IMG/VR virus record: IMGVR_UViG_3300042987_001910
Span: 1-55,952 of that record
Length of the DNA stretch: 55,952 nt
Reading direction: 5' to 3' (one strand)
Origin: a virus
Each line of letters begins with the position of its first letter. Positions within the stretch are counted from its first letter, which is position 1. The translations under genes and the position numbers were made by a program. Positions 9,120 to 16,731 of this stretch are shown in pieces. The notes under the pieces are model-generated. The model searched no databases, was not told where the DNA came from, and saw only the letters and a list, made by a program, of their open reading frames with translations.

Positions 9120-9260
9120 GGGATCCTTTCCGTGAGCCGTTCATCAGACGTGTGCGAGCCCTAGCGGGTATTCGCGGTCATCTGTTGACGCGGTGTTCTC
9201 GGGTTCCGGGTTGAGCGCCCCGGTGCGCTTGCGGTCTACGACCGCTCGGCAACTTATGTG
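9120..9260 (-). other. Structured leader upstream of the scaffold gene
   Basis: A 141-bp gap without a convincing gene. It contains a hairpin GCGGTC-TAC-GACCGC (9231-9245) and other short GC stems. No clear -35/-10 pair is seen. An AAAGGATCC-type Shine-Dalgarno precedes the scaffold ATG. It could hold a promoter or a regulatory leader for scaffold and capsid. Confidence 0.35.
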
Positions 9261-9494
9261 TTACCGAAACTTCTGGAGGATGCTGCTAGCTTCCTTGGAG
9301 TAGCGGATGAATTCCCTAGCAGCCTGAGCAGCGCCAGCCGACCAGCGAGACAAAGTCTCGTCCTTGGTCTCGGTCGTCTGCACATAGAGGTCTTGCAGGG
9401 ACTCCTCCATCCACTTCCGCACATCCTCGAAACTGGAATTGCTTTCGAGTGCAGCAAGCGCGTTCAGAACCTTTTGGTCTGGACGCTTGAGCAT
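9261..9494 (-). CDS. Small helical virion-module protein, unknown function
   Basis: 77 residues, mostly helical (KVLNALAALESNSSFEDVRKWMEESLQ...). No cysteines, membrane segment or recognised fold. Its ATG overlaps the stop of the next small gene upstream. Small proteins of this sort often lie between the portal and scaffold genes of podoviruses. Function unknown. Confidence 0.6.
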   Translation of the reverse strand: MLKRPDQKVLNALAALESNSSFEDVRKWMEESLQDLYVQTTETKDETLSRWSAGAAQAAREFIRYSKEASSILQKFR

Positions 9495-9697
9495 TACTTG
9501 CCGCCCTTCTTCATGTTCTTGCCAGACAGAGAGCCAGCGTGACCACAGGCCATGCCGCCGTCAGCCATCTTCATAACCATGCCGCGATTGCGGCCAGCGC
9601 CGCGAGCGGCAGCAGCGTCCTGCATGGCGGACTTGCCGGCGTATCCGCCGTCCATGTAACCCTTCTTGGCGAAGGCGGGCTTCATCTTGCCTTTCAT
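9494..9697 (-). CDS. Small Gly/Lys/Met-rich protein
   Basis: 67 residues, beginning MKGKMKPAFAKKGYMDGGYAG. It is basic and low-complexity, with MADGGMACGHAG near the end. The first residues resemble those of the 45-aa gene next upstream (VKGKMKSKGKPMPQG). Similar short basic glycine-rich proteins are common in virion operons of environmental phages. Function unknown. Confidence 0.6.
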   Translation of the reverse strand: MKGKMKPAFAKKGYMDGGYAGKSAMQDAAAARGAGRNRGMVMKMADGGMACGHAGSLSGKNMKKGGK

Positions 9698-9706
9698 CTT
9701 TCTCTC

Positions 9707-9844
9707 CTATTTCTTCTTCATGCACTTGCCCGCCATCTTGCACTTGGCGGGAGCGGGACAACCGGCGCACGGCTTGAACACGGCACCGCCGTTCTTAAAG
9801 CCCTGAGGCATCGGCTTGCCCTTGGATTTCATCTTGCCCTTCAC
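9707..9844 (-). CDS. Small Cys/Lys-rich protein, putative zinc knuckle
   Basis: 45 residues from GTG at 9844, three bases past the portal stop with AAGGAG upstream. The C-terminal half holds four cysteines in CAGCPAPAKCKMAGKC, a possible zinc site, ending in KKK. Too short for a family call. Tight coupling to the portal gene supports that it is real. Confidence 0.55.
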   Translation of the reverse strand: MKGKMKSKGKPMPQGFKNGGAVFKPCAGCPAPAKCKMAGKCMKKK

Positions 9845-9847
9845 GGA

Positions 9848-11875
9848 TCACGCTCCTTCCATTGGTTGCTGGGGTGCTGCTTGCTGCATATCCGCTCCAC
9901 CGGCGGGGTTCCCCGCGGCGTCCAGCGTCTGCGGCTGTTGCGGCTGCATTTGCATCTGCATTTGCATTGCAGCTTGCTGGATCATCGCCTGCTTCTCCTG
10001 CTCATGCTTCATAGCTTCAGGCGTTGGAACAATCTTGTCGGTGTCCATCTGCAGCGAGGCAGCGACTTCGCGCAACAGGTAGGCACGACCGTCGGCACCG
10101 ATGATCTGGAGGTCGACCGGATTGGCAGTCGCGGCAAGGAACTCGTTGCGGCGAATCTGCAACTGCTCGCGGGCAAGGAGACCCATCGCGCCCTTGGCGA
10201 CGATGTTGAAGTCGCCCTTCACGAAAGGGTCGTCGTGATACATCATGTTGTGAACGTAGAAGCGGTGGACGACTCCAGACACGACCTTGTCGATGGAGGC
10301 GATCGCCGCCTTGATCCCCTTTGCCGCGTTGTCCATGAGCATGGACAGACCGGAGGCAGTTCGCCCGGCTCCGGATACAGTGGCTGACCCATATACATAA
10401 TTTGGTATACCGGTTACCTCATCCGCCTGCCGCGCGAACTGTTGGTACACGCCCATCAGTTCCGCAGCCTTCATGTCTGGGACGAAGAAGCGGATGCCGG
10501 CCTGACCGCCGCCCGTGCGATCGGAGGTTGTCTGCCAGATCTTCCACGGGTACATCTGGGTGAGGTCTTCTCCCTCCGCCAGACGGTCGACGTTCACCTC
10601 GACCTGCGGGCCGGAGGCAATCGCCATGTTATTCGCGAGCGCCCGAGCCGCGCCGTTGCAGAGGATCTGCACGTCGCGCATGATCTCCGGCAGCGCCGTA
10701 CCCCAGAACGAGCCGGGGATGTTCTCCCACGACGTGATCTCGTACGGACGGCGACCGAGGGGGTCTGGGTTGATAACGCACTTAATGACGTGGTTCCCGA
10801 CCATCCAAGCGTTGACTTCGTACTCGTCGAGAGGGTCGACATCGTCCATGCCCCACTCGATCAACATCTGCCCGGAAGCCGGACCCCAGAACTCGATGGC
10901 CTCTATGAGGTTGCCCTGCTCAATCTCAGCGTGTGGCTTGCCTTCCAGATCGTCGCGTTGCTCGTCGCCCTGCACCCACGACTTAAGGCCACCGCGACCG
11001 TACGCCTCAAGGGCTCCGGCGATCTCGTTGTCAGAGTAGCCCGGCACGCCCATGAAGGACTTCAGCTGCTCCCGGTTGAGACGGTGGCGCTGAATGAGGT
11101 AGTTGTCATCCACTGAGCCCGAGTTGGGGGCGGGGTAGATGTCGTACGGGGAAACGCGCTCTACTTCGCGGTTGAAGTCGGAGACCACGATGGGCACGAA
11201 CTCAGGCCCCCACTCCAGCCGCTTCTTCTTCCTGACCGTCGGACCCTTGAGGATAGCCGTCGGGTAGGTGACGAAGTCGGAGATGAAATCGTTAAACGCC
11301 TTCTCCCAGCTACCCTTGTGCAGCTGGTCTTCGATGAGGTTGCCCATGCGACGGGCACGCTCCTTCGCCTCTTCCTTGACCTTGAGCAGCAGCTGGTCGT
11401 GGACTTCCGACAGGCGCATAGAAAAGGTGTCCGGGTGGAGCCTTGCTCCCATCGCCAGAAACTCCTGCGCCTCTGCCTGCACCAGACGGACGATGTCCAT
11501 CTTAACTTCAGGCGGGATGATCGGCTGTTCGGTGGGAACGAGGTCGAACGGGCGCTCACGCATATTAATGAGCACGTCCTTGATCCACGACTCCGCCGCC
11601 CGACACTTGATGTCGGTGAGCATCATGTAGATATCAGACCCGCCCGTCTTGGCAATCTCCAGCGCGCGGTCTGGATCGTACACACCACGACGCTGGCGCT
11701 CGCACTTCAGAAGCCGTTCGGTGAGTTCGGTCTTCGCGAACTTGGCTCGATTCCAGCAGTCGCTGATGTGACCGGCGATGGCACTACCAAAGCGGGCGTT
11801 CTCCTCGCCGTATTGTTCGGCGCGAATATCTACTTCCGCTGGCGGCACTGCCCTTACGACGTTCACTAAGTCCAC
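9848..11875 (-). CDS. Portal (head-tail connector) protein
   Basis: 675 residues from GTG at 11875, overlapping the terminase stop. The size and sequence fit the large podovirus portal family. Visible segments include DIYMMLTDIKCRAAESWIKDVLI (wing/clip), YDIYPAPNSGSVDDNYLIQRHRL, and the portal hallmark with TALPEIMRDVQILCNGAARALANNMAIASGP. SGAGRTASGLSMLMDNAAKGIK (stem/crown helix) follows. The last ~50 residues are Gln/Met/Pro-rich (MQMQMQMQPQQPQ), likely a flexible internal barrel or crown tail. It forms the dodecameric ring through which terminase pumps DNA. Confidence 0.92.
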   Translation of the reverse strand: MDLVNVVRAVPPAEVDIRAEQYGEENARFGSAIAGHISDCWNRAKFAKTELTERLLKCERQRRGVYDPDRALEIAKTGGSDIYMMLTDIKCRAAESWIKDVLINMRERPFDLVPTEQPIIPPEVKMDIVRLVQAEAQEFLAMGARLHPDTFSMRLSEVHDQLLLKVKEEAKERARRMGNLIEDQLHKGSWEKAFNDFISDFVTYPTAILKGPTVRKKKRLEWGPEFVPIVVSDFNREVERVSPYDIYPAPNSGSVDDNYLIQRHRLNREQLKSFMGVPGYSDNEIAGALEAYGRGGLKSWVQGDEQRDDLEGKPHAEIEQGNLIEAIEFWGPASGQMLIEWGMDDVDPLDEYEVNAWMVGNHVIKCVINPDPLGRRPYEITSWENIPGSFWGTALPEIMRDVQILCNGAARALANNMAIASGPQVEVNVDRLAEGEDLTQMYPWKIWQTTSDRTGGGQAGIRFFVPDMKAAELMGVYQQFARQADEVTGIPNYVYGSATVSGAGRTASGLSMLMDNAAKGIKAAIASIDKVVSGVVHRFYVHNMMYHDDPFVKGDFNIVAKGAMGLLAREQLQIRRNEFLAATANPVDLQIIGADGRAYLLREVAASLQMDTDKIVPTPEAMKHEQEKQAMIQQAAMQMQMQMQPQQPQTLDAAGNPAGGADMQQAAPQQPMEGA

Positions 11876-13302
11876 CCTTTCGCGTTGGTCTTTTTAAGCG
11901 CCTTTGCCCTTACGGGCTGGACGGTTGTTCTCACGCGCAAGCAAGCGTATTGCAGCGCGTCATGGATGTGGCTGAAGCGGTCTTTTACCGGACGTTCGCG
12001 GTAGATCTCACCCGAAACCTTCAAGCGTTCGTAGCGGTAGCCACCGATGAATCCTTTGCGCAGCGTTTTGCAGTTGGCATCTATCAAGAAGCCCGGCTCT
12101 CCCCCAGCCATGCGGTTGAGGAAGAACGCGACAGATTCCCTGCGCGGAATAAAGTCGTTGGTGTTCGCCGGCTCGGTCGGCAGCCCGACCTCCAGCAGTT
12201 CTTGAAAGCAGGTGCGCTCGTCGGTCTGCGCCCGGTTCATGCCTGCCGGGTCACCGCAGCTTTCGATCCGGTGCTTGGCGTACTTGTTGAGGATCACCGG
12301 CTTCACGACATCGGTCGCGAACTGGCGGATCCCCATGTCCTCGGCGACCAACTCTTCGAGGACGATGAACTGTCCGCGGGGCGTCATCTGGCAGATGGCG
12401 ACCGCAGGGGTAAGCCCGAAGTCCCAGCCCAGAATGATCGGCAGCCCGAGGATCGGTTTCAGATCCTTCTCGGCGACGTGGATGCGGTCGTTGTACTCCG
12501 GGTAGACCGGCTTACCGTCCGCCGTCGTCCCGTAGTCGCCCATAAGAAAGACGGAGATCCAATCGTCCGTCTTCCCGCCCAACTGCCGGAGGTAGTACTC
12601 GTAGCCCCCGGTGAGGTTGGAGATGTTCTCCGCGTCCGGGTGGGGCTTGTACTGCCCGTCCTCGCGGTAGAGACCTCCCGCCTGCCGGTAGAACTCCCAG
12701 CCGTCCGGGGTCTCTTCCTCCGCGAACTTGTAGTACCAGTGTTCGTCGTCTGGTGGGTTTGTATCCAGCAAGATACAAGGGTAGCTAGGGCCGCCCTTGG
12801 TCTTGGGCGGGAACCGTCCCACCCGCTGGGTCACCATGTCGAAGATCTCTTTCGGAACCTCCGAGCACTCGTTGATCCACGCGCCGGTGAGTTCGAGAGA
12901 CCTCAGCTTTCCGGTCTCCTGCGCCTTATCCAAGGCGAGGAAGATTACTTCGAGGTCGAGGCTGGTTCCGTCGCCGATGTCCTTGACCTTGAACCGGGCG
13001 GTAATCGGAGCGTCCCACTTGATGGGACACAGACTCTCCGGCACCCAGTTCTGCCACGTCTTGATCGTCGTGGACTTCAACTCAGGGTAGGTGTTCCGGA
13101 TAACGGCCCACCGCGACTCCCTGACCCCATTGAAGGGCTTCTGCTTCAGCGCCTGCGCGACGATCTCCATCACGCAGGTGGAGGACTTGCCGGAGCCGAC
13201 CGGCCCCATCAGCCCCTTCACGAACGCCTTGCTCTGGTGGAATCGAGCCGCCTGTTCCCCCGGCGGTTTGTACTCGATCCGGTCTCCCCCTCCCCCGTCC
13301 AT
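11866..13302 (-). CDS. terL: Terminase large subunit
   Basis: 478 residues. ATPase: Walker A GPVGSGKS at 33-40, the adjacent RNTYPELKSTTIKTW loop, and a Walker B-like segment GAWINECSE at ~140-148. Nuclease (RNase H-like): first acidic strand GWDFGLTPA with Asp294, then GDPAGMNR, and a late HIHDALQYA motif. This is the packaging motor that cuts concatemers and drives DNA into the prohead. It lies between a candidate small subunit and the portal. The short length and motif spacing fit podovirus enzymes. Confidence 0.93.
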   Translation of the reverse strand: MDGGGGDRIEYKPPGEQAARFHQSKAFVKGLMGPVGSGKSSTCVMEIVAQALKQKPFNGVRESRWAVIRNTYPELKSTTIKTWQNWVPESLCPIKWDAPITARFKVKDIGDGTSLDLEVIFLALDKAQETGKLRSLELTGAWINECSEVPKEIFDMVTQRVGRFPPKTKGGPSYPCILLDTNPPDDEHWYYKFAEEETPDGWEFYRQAGGLYREDGQYKPHPDAENISNLTGGYEYYLRQLGGKTDDWISVFLMGDYGTTADGKPVYPEYNDRIHVAEKDLKPILGLPIILGWDFGLTPAVAICQMTPRGQFIVLEELVAEDMGIRQFATDVVKPVILNKYAKHRIESCGDPAGMNRAQTDERTCFQELLEVGLPTEPANTNDFIPRRESVAFFLNRMAGGEPGFLIDANCKTLRKGFIGGYRYERLKVSGEIYRERPVKDRFSHIHDALQYACLRVRTTVQPVRAKALKKTNAKGWT

Positions 13303-13303
13303 C

Positions 13304-13621
13304 CTATTTCTCGTGGTCCGTCTTGATAATGAAGGTCATGTTCGAGACCTCCACGTCGTGCTTCACCGCAGCGACGTTCGGGACGACCTTGTTCAGCGCC
13401 AGCTCGATAGCCTTCAGCTTGGTGCCGTTGACCTTCGGGGTGTTCTTGACGATCTTCTTTTTACCGTCCTTGCCAACGACTTCCTGCTCAACACCGCGAT
13501 CGAAGATGTAGTTCTGAAGCAAATGCAGGAGACCCTTCGTGTCGATGATCTCTTGGGCTGCTTCAGCCGCAGCCTTGCGCCGCTTCTCGCGGTACTGTTC
13601 GATAGCCTTGTCGTCTGTCAT
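13304..13621 (-). CDS. Candidate small terminase subunit
   Basis: 105 residues from ATG 13621. The protein is highly charged and helical: an N-terminal KAIEQYREKRRKAAAEAAQEI helix, a middle DGKKKIVKNTPKVNG hairpin, and an end segment VEVSNMTFIIKTD. It ends one base before the start of the large subunit gene, the usual place for the DNA-recognising small subunit. No family motif is clear, so the call rests on size, charge and position. Confidence 0.45.
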   Translation of the reverse strand: MTDDKAIEQYREKRRKAAAEAAQEIIDTKGLLHLLQNYIFDRGVEQEVVGKDGKKKIVKNTPKVNGTKLKAIELALNKVVPNVAAVKHDVEVSNMTFIIKTDHEK

Positions 13622-13688
13622 GTATATAGGGGGCGGCAACTCCCGGTGGGAGGGGGACCAGAGAGGGCTCTGGACCGAGAGCGCCGCC

Positions 13689-14294
13689 TTATTTGTAGTC
13701 CTTGCCCTGACCGCGCTTGACGCTGTCGCGAAGGAATGGATTGGCCTGCTTGTAAGCCTCGGAAGCTTTGCGCTGGGCGGGGGTCTCCACGACCTCGCGA
13801 CCCATGAACTTGCGCGGCTCCGGCTTTGGCTCATCGCGCTTGGCGGTGACCGTCACCTTGTCCAGCTTGGCGGGGGGTTGGGCGGCGGGCTTGGCCTTCG
13901 CCAGCTCAGTCCCGTACAGCTTGCCGTTCCACTCGAAGGTCTTGTTGCCGGCCTTGCGGTTCTCGGCAAAGGCTTGGCTAAAGGACTTGGGGGCGGACTT
14001 GACCTCGCGGATGGTAGACAGTTCGCGGTCGGCTTCCGCACTCAGCCGCTCCATCTCCCGCTGGCGGTCGGCGGTTTCGGCTTGGTCTCTGGCGTAGCGT
14101 TCCTCGTTGTTCCGGATCTCGTCGGCACGCCCGTATTCGTAGGTGTCGACGATGGGCTCGCGCTCAACGGTGGAGTTATCGCGAACCGCTTCGCGCTCTT
14201 CGGCAGTCACTCCGCCGGGAGAACCGTCCGCAAACTTGCGGACCGCGGGAGTCTTCTTGAAGTTCTGGTTGTTCCAGTCCGGGCGATGTCCCAT
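13689..14294 (-). CDS. Virion-module protein, paralogue of its upstream neighbour
   Basis: 201 residues. Opens MGHRPDWNNQNFKKT and FADGSPGG, nearly the same as the 118-aa gene upstream. A charged coiled coil follows (~60-100). Residues ~105-130 carry KSFSQAFAENRKAGNKTFEW-NGKLYGTEL, a short module (F-x-x-AF-x-x-x-R-x-x-G...F-x-W-x-GK-x-Y) that recurs in phage structural proteins. The C terminus is basic. Precise function unknown; start and upstream stop overlap as TAATG. Confidence 0.6.
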   Translation of the reverse strand: MGHRPDWNNQNFKKTPAVRKFADGSPGGVTAEEREAVRDNSTVEREPIVDTYEYGRADEIRNNEERYARDQAETADRQREMERLSAEADRELSTIREVKSAPKSFSQAFAENRKAGNKTFEWNGKLYGTELAKAKPAAQPPAKLDKVTVTAKRDEPKPEPRKFMGREVVETPAQRKASEAYKQANPFLRDSVKRGQGKDYK

Positions 14295-14650
14295 TACCGC
14301 TTACCTTTCTTTTTAACGTAGCCGCCGTCCTTCATCCCCACCTCGGCGAGGATCTTCCGGGTGTACCGCTGGTCTTCGCGGTAACCCTCCGGGGCGTCGA
14401 ACTTGTCGGGGTTGAGTTCAAAGTTCCCAGCCGCCATCGGCGAGGAGGAGGGGACGCGCTTGTCTTTCTTCTCCCCGCCCGGCACAGCCTCACGGGAAGC
14501 CTCCTGCGCCTGCCGTTCCGCTTCCGTCACCTTGGTTGCTTCGGAGTAAGGGATCGGGGCTTGGATATCCACGCCACCGGGGGTGCCGTCCGCGAATGCG
14601 AGAACGGTCTTCTTGAAGTCTTGATCGTTCCAGTCGGGGCGATGACCCAC
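14294..14650 (-). CDS. First gene of the virion module, MGHRPDWN paralogue
   Basis: 118 residues from GTG 14650, with GGAGG seven bases upstream. The N terminus (GHRPDWNDQDFKKT, FADGTPGG) duplicates that of the next gene; the rest (QAQEASREAVPGGEKKDK, EVGMKDGGYVKKKGKR) differs. It is soluble and charged. It follows a promoter-like and a terminator-like element, so it opens the late transcription unit. Function unknown. Confidence 0.6.
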   Translation of the reverse strand: MGHRPDWNDQDFKKTVLAFADGTPGGVDIQAPIPYSEATKVTEAERQAQEASREAVPGGEKKDKRVPSSSPMAAGNFELNPDKFDAPEGYREDQRYTRKILAEVGMKDGGYVKKKGKR

Positions 14651-14660
14651 GTTGACCTCC

Positions 14661-14695
14661 AGAAATAGAAAAGGCCGGGACGCAAAGCCCCAGCC
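14661..14695 (-). terminator. Terminator-like hairpin abutting the first virion gene's ribosome-binding site
   Basis: On the minus strand GGCTGGG (14695-14689) pairs with CCCGGCC (14679-14673, one G-U pair) and is followed by TTTTCTATTTCT, then GGAGG and the GTG start. It lies within the first ~40 nt of the predicted transcript. It could be an attenuator, or a stop for leftward read-through from the replication operon. Confidence 0.55.
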
Positions 14696-14704
14696 TGTAA
14701 GAGC

Positions 14705-14733
14705 TATATACAGACTGATCCGCTGTTTGTCGA
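14705..14733 (-). promoter_or_regulatory. Candidate sigma70-type promoter of the virion module
   Basis: Read on the minus strand: TCGACA (14733-14728), a 17-bp spacer, then TATATA (14710-14705). This fits -35/-10 spacing, with 5/6 and 4/6 matches to TTGACA and TATAAT. It points at the first virion gene (start 14650). No similar pair was found closer to the gene. Confidence 0.5.
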
Positions 14734-15332
14734 GTTTTTGTCGATCTTTTTTTGTTTTGGCCCTATTTAGGACATTTGCTGCCCAAAAAATCCGGCCACG
14801 AAGCTAGCTTCGTCACCACTTTCGCGTCACGCAGCGCGCTAGATGGCGCGATTCCAGAAAAAAAGCAGCCGGAGTCCCAATAGCCCCCCGGCATAGGGCT
14901 GTTTTGGTCCGGTGAGGGTGCCTTAGAAGGGGTCGGCCGGGGGAGGTTTGAGTCGAAAAGGGCCGGCTGTCGGGGGAAGGGGTCGTGTTTGTGGTGGGGT
15001 GTGAGCCAGAGGCTCAGACGCCGGGGGGGTCGGCTCGTTTGTCCACCGCGGCACCCCGCCCCACCGCCCCACCGCCGCCTCCCAGACGGACAATCCGCAC
15101 GTCTCCCCTCTGCAATCAAGCACTTGCGCTCCCTCTGTGTCGTGAATGTGGCGTAAGAGGGGCGGAAACGAGCGTTGCCAGAGGGGGCGATGCGCCATCC
15201 TGCCCGGTCACGGGGCGGAATTCGGGGTTTTTCGCCTCCGGTGCCCGTGTTGGCGCGTTCTATCAATCACTTACGCGCACCGACCCCCCTTTGTCTTCAT
15301 TTGTCGTCGTTTGTCGCTTGCCCCCCTGTTTC

Positions 15333-15346
15333 GACCCATTTCCGGA
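15333..15346 (+). repeat. Intergenic element GACCC[A/C]TTTCCGGA, copy 1
   Basis: First of six copies in the plus-strand accessory region, here upstream of the first gene and just before a pair of alternative hairpins. No hairpin precedes this copy, so the element is conserved independently of the terminators found at other copies. Confidence 0.7.
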
Positions 15347-15352
15347 GAGTTT

Positions 15353-15377
15353 GGGTTGCCGACAGCAACCCGCTGTC
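15353..15377 (+). promoter_or_regulatory. Two mutually exclusive hairpins in the leader of the first accessory gene
   Basis: GGGTTGC (15353-15359) pairs with GCAACCC (15365-15371). GACAGC (15361-15366) pairs with GCTGTC (15372-15377). The two stems share bases, so only one can form. They lie ~27 bp before the ATG at 15404. This layout is typical of leader switches, but no ligand or antiterminator is known. Confidence 0.45.
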
Positions 15378-15403
15378 CACATCCACCTATACGGGAGATC
15401 ACC

Positions 15404-15544
15404 ATGCGCCAGCTTTCCTTCCTCGCCTTCGACGTTACCGACGCTGCCATCGAGACCCTCTTCGCCGAGGACACGGTAGTGACCTATGACGACCTGATCG
15501 AGATGCAAGACAAGGCTCTGCGCCGTATGGCGTTCGCTGACTAA
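15404..15544 (+). CDS. Small acidic protein, first gene of the accessory operon
   Basis: 46 residues (MRQLSFLAFDVTDAAIETLF...). Acidic, no cysteines or membrane segment. CGGGAG lies seven bases before the ATG. Codon composition matches its neighbours. Function unknown. Confidence 0.6.
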   Translation: MRQLSFLAFDVTDAAIETLFAEDTVVTYDDLIEMQDKALRRMAFAD

Positions 15545-15551
15545 TCCGGCA

Positions 15552-15577
15552 GCGCCGGGGTCAACGGATTCCGGCGC
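15552..15577 (+). terminator. GC-rich hairpin after the first accessory gene
   Basis: GCGCCGG (15552-15558) and CCGGCGC (15571-15577) form a 7-bp stem with a 12-base loop. There is no U-tract, so it may be an RNA processing or stability element rather than a true terminator. The same stem recurs at 16732-16757. Confidence 0.5.
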
Positions 15578-15609
15578 GCCCCCTCAACCCTGACCAACGG
15601 AGACAAACC

Positions 15610-15894
15610 ATGAACAAAACCACCATTGACGCCAACATCCTGATCGCCCGTCTCGCCACCATTCGCGCCGGGCTCCGTCTCGAAGCTGTCGGCATGAAAA
15701 CGCGGGGCGGCGCTCTGCGCCCGCGGGTAGCGGCTGAATTCGGGCTCTCGAAGCGCGACCCGTTCCCCGTGTTCATCGCTCGGGCTACCGAGATGATCGA
15801 AGAGCTGCGCGGTGAATTCGCCCGCAGCTTGGAGGCGCGCGGCGTCTCGAAGACCGCCGCAATGATCGTGGCGAACGTCGAGGCGAATGGCTGA
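15610..15894 (+). CDS. Small accessory protein, unknown function
   Basis: 94 residues, helical, with an Arg/Ala-rich N-terminal half (LIARLATIRAGLRLEAVGMK) and a middle FGLSKRDPFPVFIARATEM. Preceded by the shared leader CGGAGACAAACC. Not recognised. The stop codon leads directly into copy 2 of the intergenic element. Confidence 0.6.
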   Translation: MNKTTIDANILIARLATIRAGLRLEAVGMKTRGGALRPRVAAEFGLSKRDPFPVFIARATEMIEELRGEFARSLEARGVSKTAAMIVANVEANG

Positions 15895-15906
15895 CCCATT
15901 TCCGGA
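15893..15906 (+). repeat. Intergenic element GACCC[A/C]TTTCCGGA, copy 2
   Basis: Its first bases overlap the stop codon of the preceding gene (TGACCC). It is followed by AGCTTCACTTCG, part of the extended downstream conservation TTCA[A/C]TTCG shared with copies 3-5. Confidence 0.7.
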
Positions 15907-15928
15907 AGCTTCACTTCGTTCCCAACTC

Positions 15929-15954
15929 GCCGCCCTTCGGGGCGGCTTTTTTTT
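15929..15954 (+). terminator. Intrinsic terminator whose U-tract abuts the next ribosome-binding site
   Basis: GCCGCCC-TTCG-GGGCGGC (15929-15946, perfect 7-bp stem on a stable tetraloop) is followed by eight T, then directly by GGAGG (15955-15959) and the ATG at 15965. No room remains for a promoter in between. The downstream gene must be read from transcripts that pass the terminator. Confidence 0.85.
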
Positions 15955-15964
15955 GGAGGCTCAC

Positions 15965-16723
15965 ATGGCACGTCCTACTGGCTTCATCCTGTATCGCGGT
16001 CCTTCCCTGATCGACGGGGCTCCCATCGTTGTGATCGCTCTCACGGGCAAGAGCAAGAACGTGAAGACCGGCGCTCTCATGCAGACCTACATCCTGCGGG
16101 CTGACATGGAGCCCCTTGCGGCAATCCGTGAGGGGTCGGATTCGTCGATTTGCGGCGCGTGCCCCCATCGTGGCGGTGAGGGTCGCAAGCGGTCGTGCTA
16201 CGTCAACGTCGGTCAAGGGGCGACGATGGTCTACCGCGCCTTCCTGCGGGGTCGCTACCCCGACATCTCGGGCGATGTCTCTGCCATTCGGGAGATCGGT
16301 TGGGGTCGCCGTGTGCGGCTCGGCACCTACGGCGATCCCGCAGCTGCGCCGGCGTTGGTGTGGCAGGCGCTCGTCGCCGACGCGGAGGGCAACACCGGGT
16401 ACACGCACCAAATCGCCAACGCGGCGCTCTCGATTGCGCAGCGGCACGCGATAGCGCAGCTGTGCATGGTCTCGGCTGACACGCCCGAGGATGCGCAGCG
16501 TGCCCGTGACTCGGGCTTCCGCTACTTCCGCATCCGTCTAGAGACAGAGGCGCTCGGTGAGCGCGAGTTCGTCTGCCCGGCATCGGCAGAGGGCGGCAAG
16601 CGGATGCTGTGCGCCGATTGCATGGCGTGCTCGGGCTCTAGCAAGGGCAAGTCGTCGCCCGTGATCATCGCTCACGGCTCCCTGAAGCGTAATTACCGCA
16701 CGTTCCGCTTGCAGGCTGTGTGA
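15965..16723 (+). CDS. Conserved phage protein with two Cys clusters (DUF7227-like)
   Basis: 252 residues from ATG 15965. The N-terminal part is beta-rich (TGFILYRGPSLIDGAPIVVI). Cys clusters occur in SSICGACPHRG plus KRSCYVNVGQG (~60-85), and CADCMACSG (~225). A middle section reads VRLGTYGDPAAAPALVWQAL and IAQLCMVSADTPEDAQRAR. The pattern matches a family encoded by many phages and plasmids. The cysteines could bind zinc or an iron-sulfur cluster, and parts resemble a radical- or TIM-barrel-like layout, but I do not claim an activity. Expression depends on read-through of the upstream terminator. Confidence 0.65.
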   Translation: MARPTGFILYRGPSLIDGAPIVVIALTGKSKNVKTGALMQTYILRADMEPLAAIREGSDSSICGACPHRGGEGRKRSCYVNVGQGATMVYRAFLRGRYPDISGDVSAIREIGWGRRVRLGTYGDPAAAPALVWQALVADAEGNTGYTHQIANAALSIAQRHAIAQLCMVSADTPEDAQRARDSGFRYFRIRLETEALGEREFVCPASAEGGKRMLCADCMACSGSSKGKSSPVIIAHGSLKRNYRTFRLQAV

Positions 16724-16731
16724 TTCGGGCA

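Larger units (their letters stand above)
14651..15403. other. Noncoding divergent region with G-rich then C-rich blocks
   Basis: About 750 bp with no credible gene. In order: T-rich tract with two TTTGTCGA copies (14725-14758); runs of G on the plus strand (14929-15030, seven or more runs of 3-7 G); a complementary-looking C-rich block (15045-15110); three TTTGTC copies (15290-15318); the first copy of the GACCC-TTTCCGGA element (15333); and a pair of overlapping hairpins. It separates leftward virion genes from rightward accessory genes. Possible roles are promoter region, replication or packaging site. Confidence 0.6.

Noticed and set aside
9120-9260. A 24-codon TTG-started frame before the scaffold gene
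   Set aside because: No ribosome-binding site, Arg-rich random composition, too short.
11950-13326. A 458-codon plus-strand open frame opposite the terminase
   Set aside because: Terminase motifs are complete on the minus strand; the plus frame is an antisense artefact.
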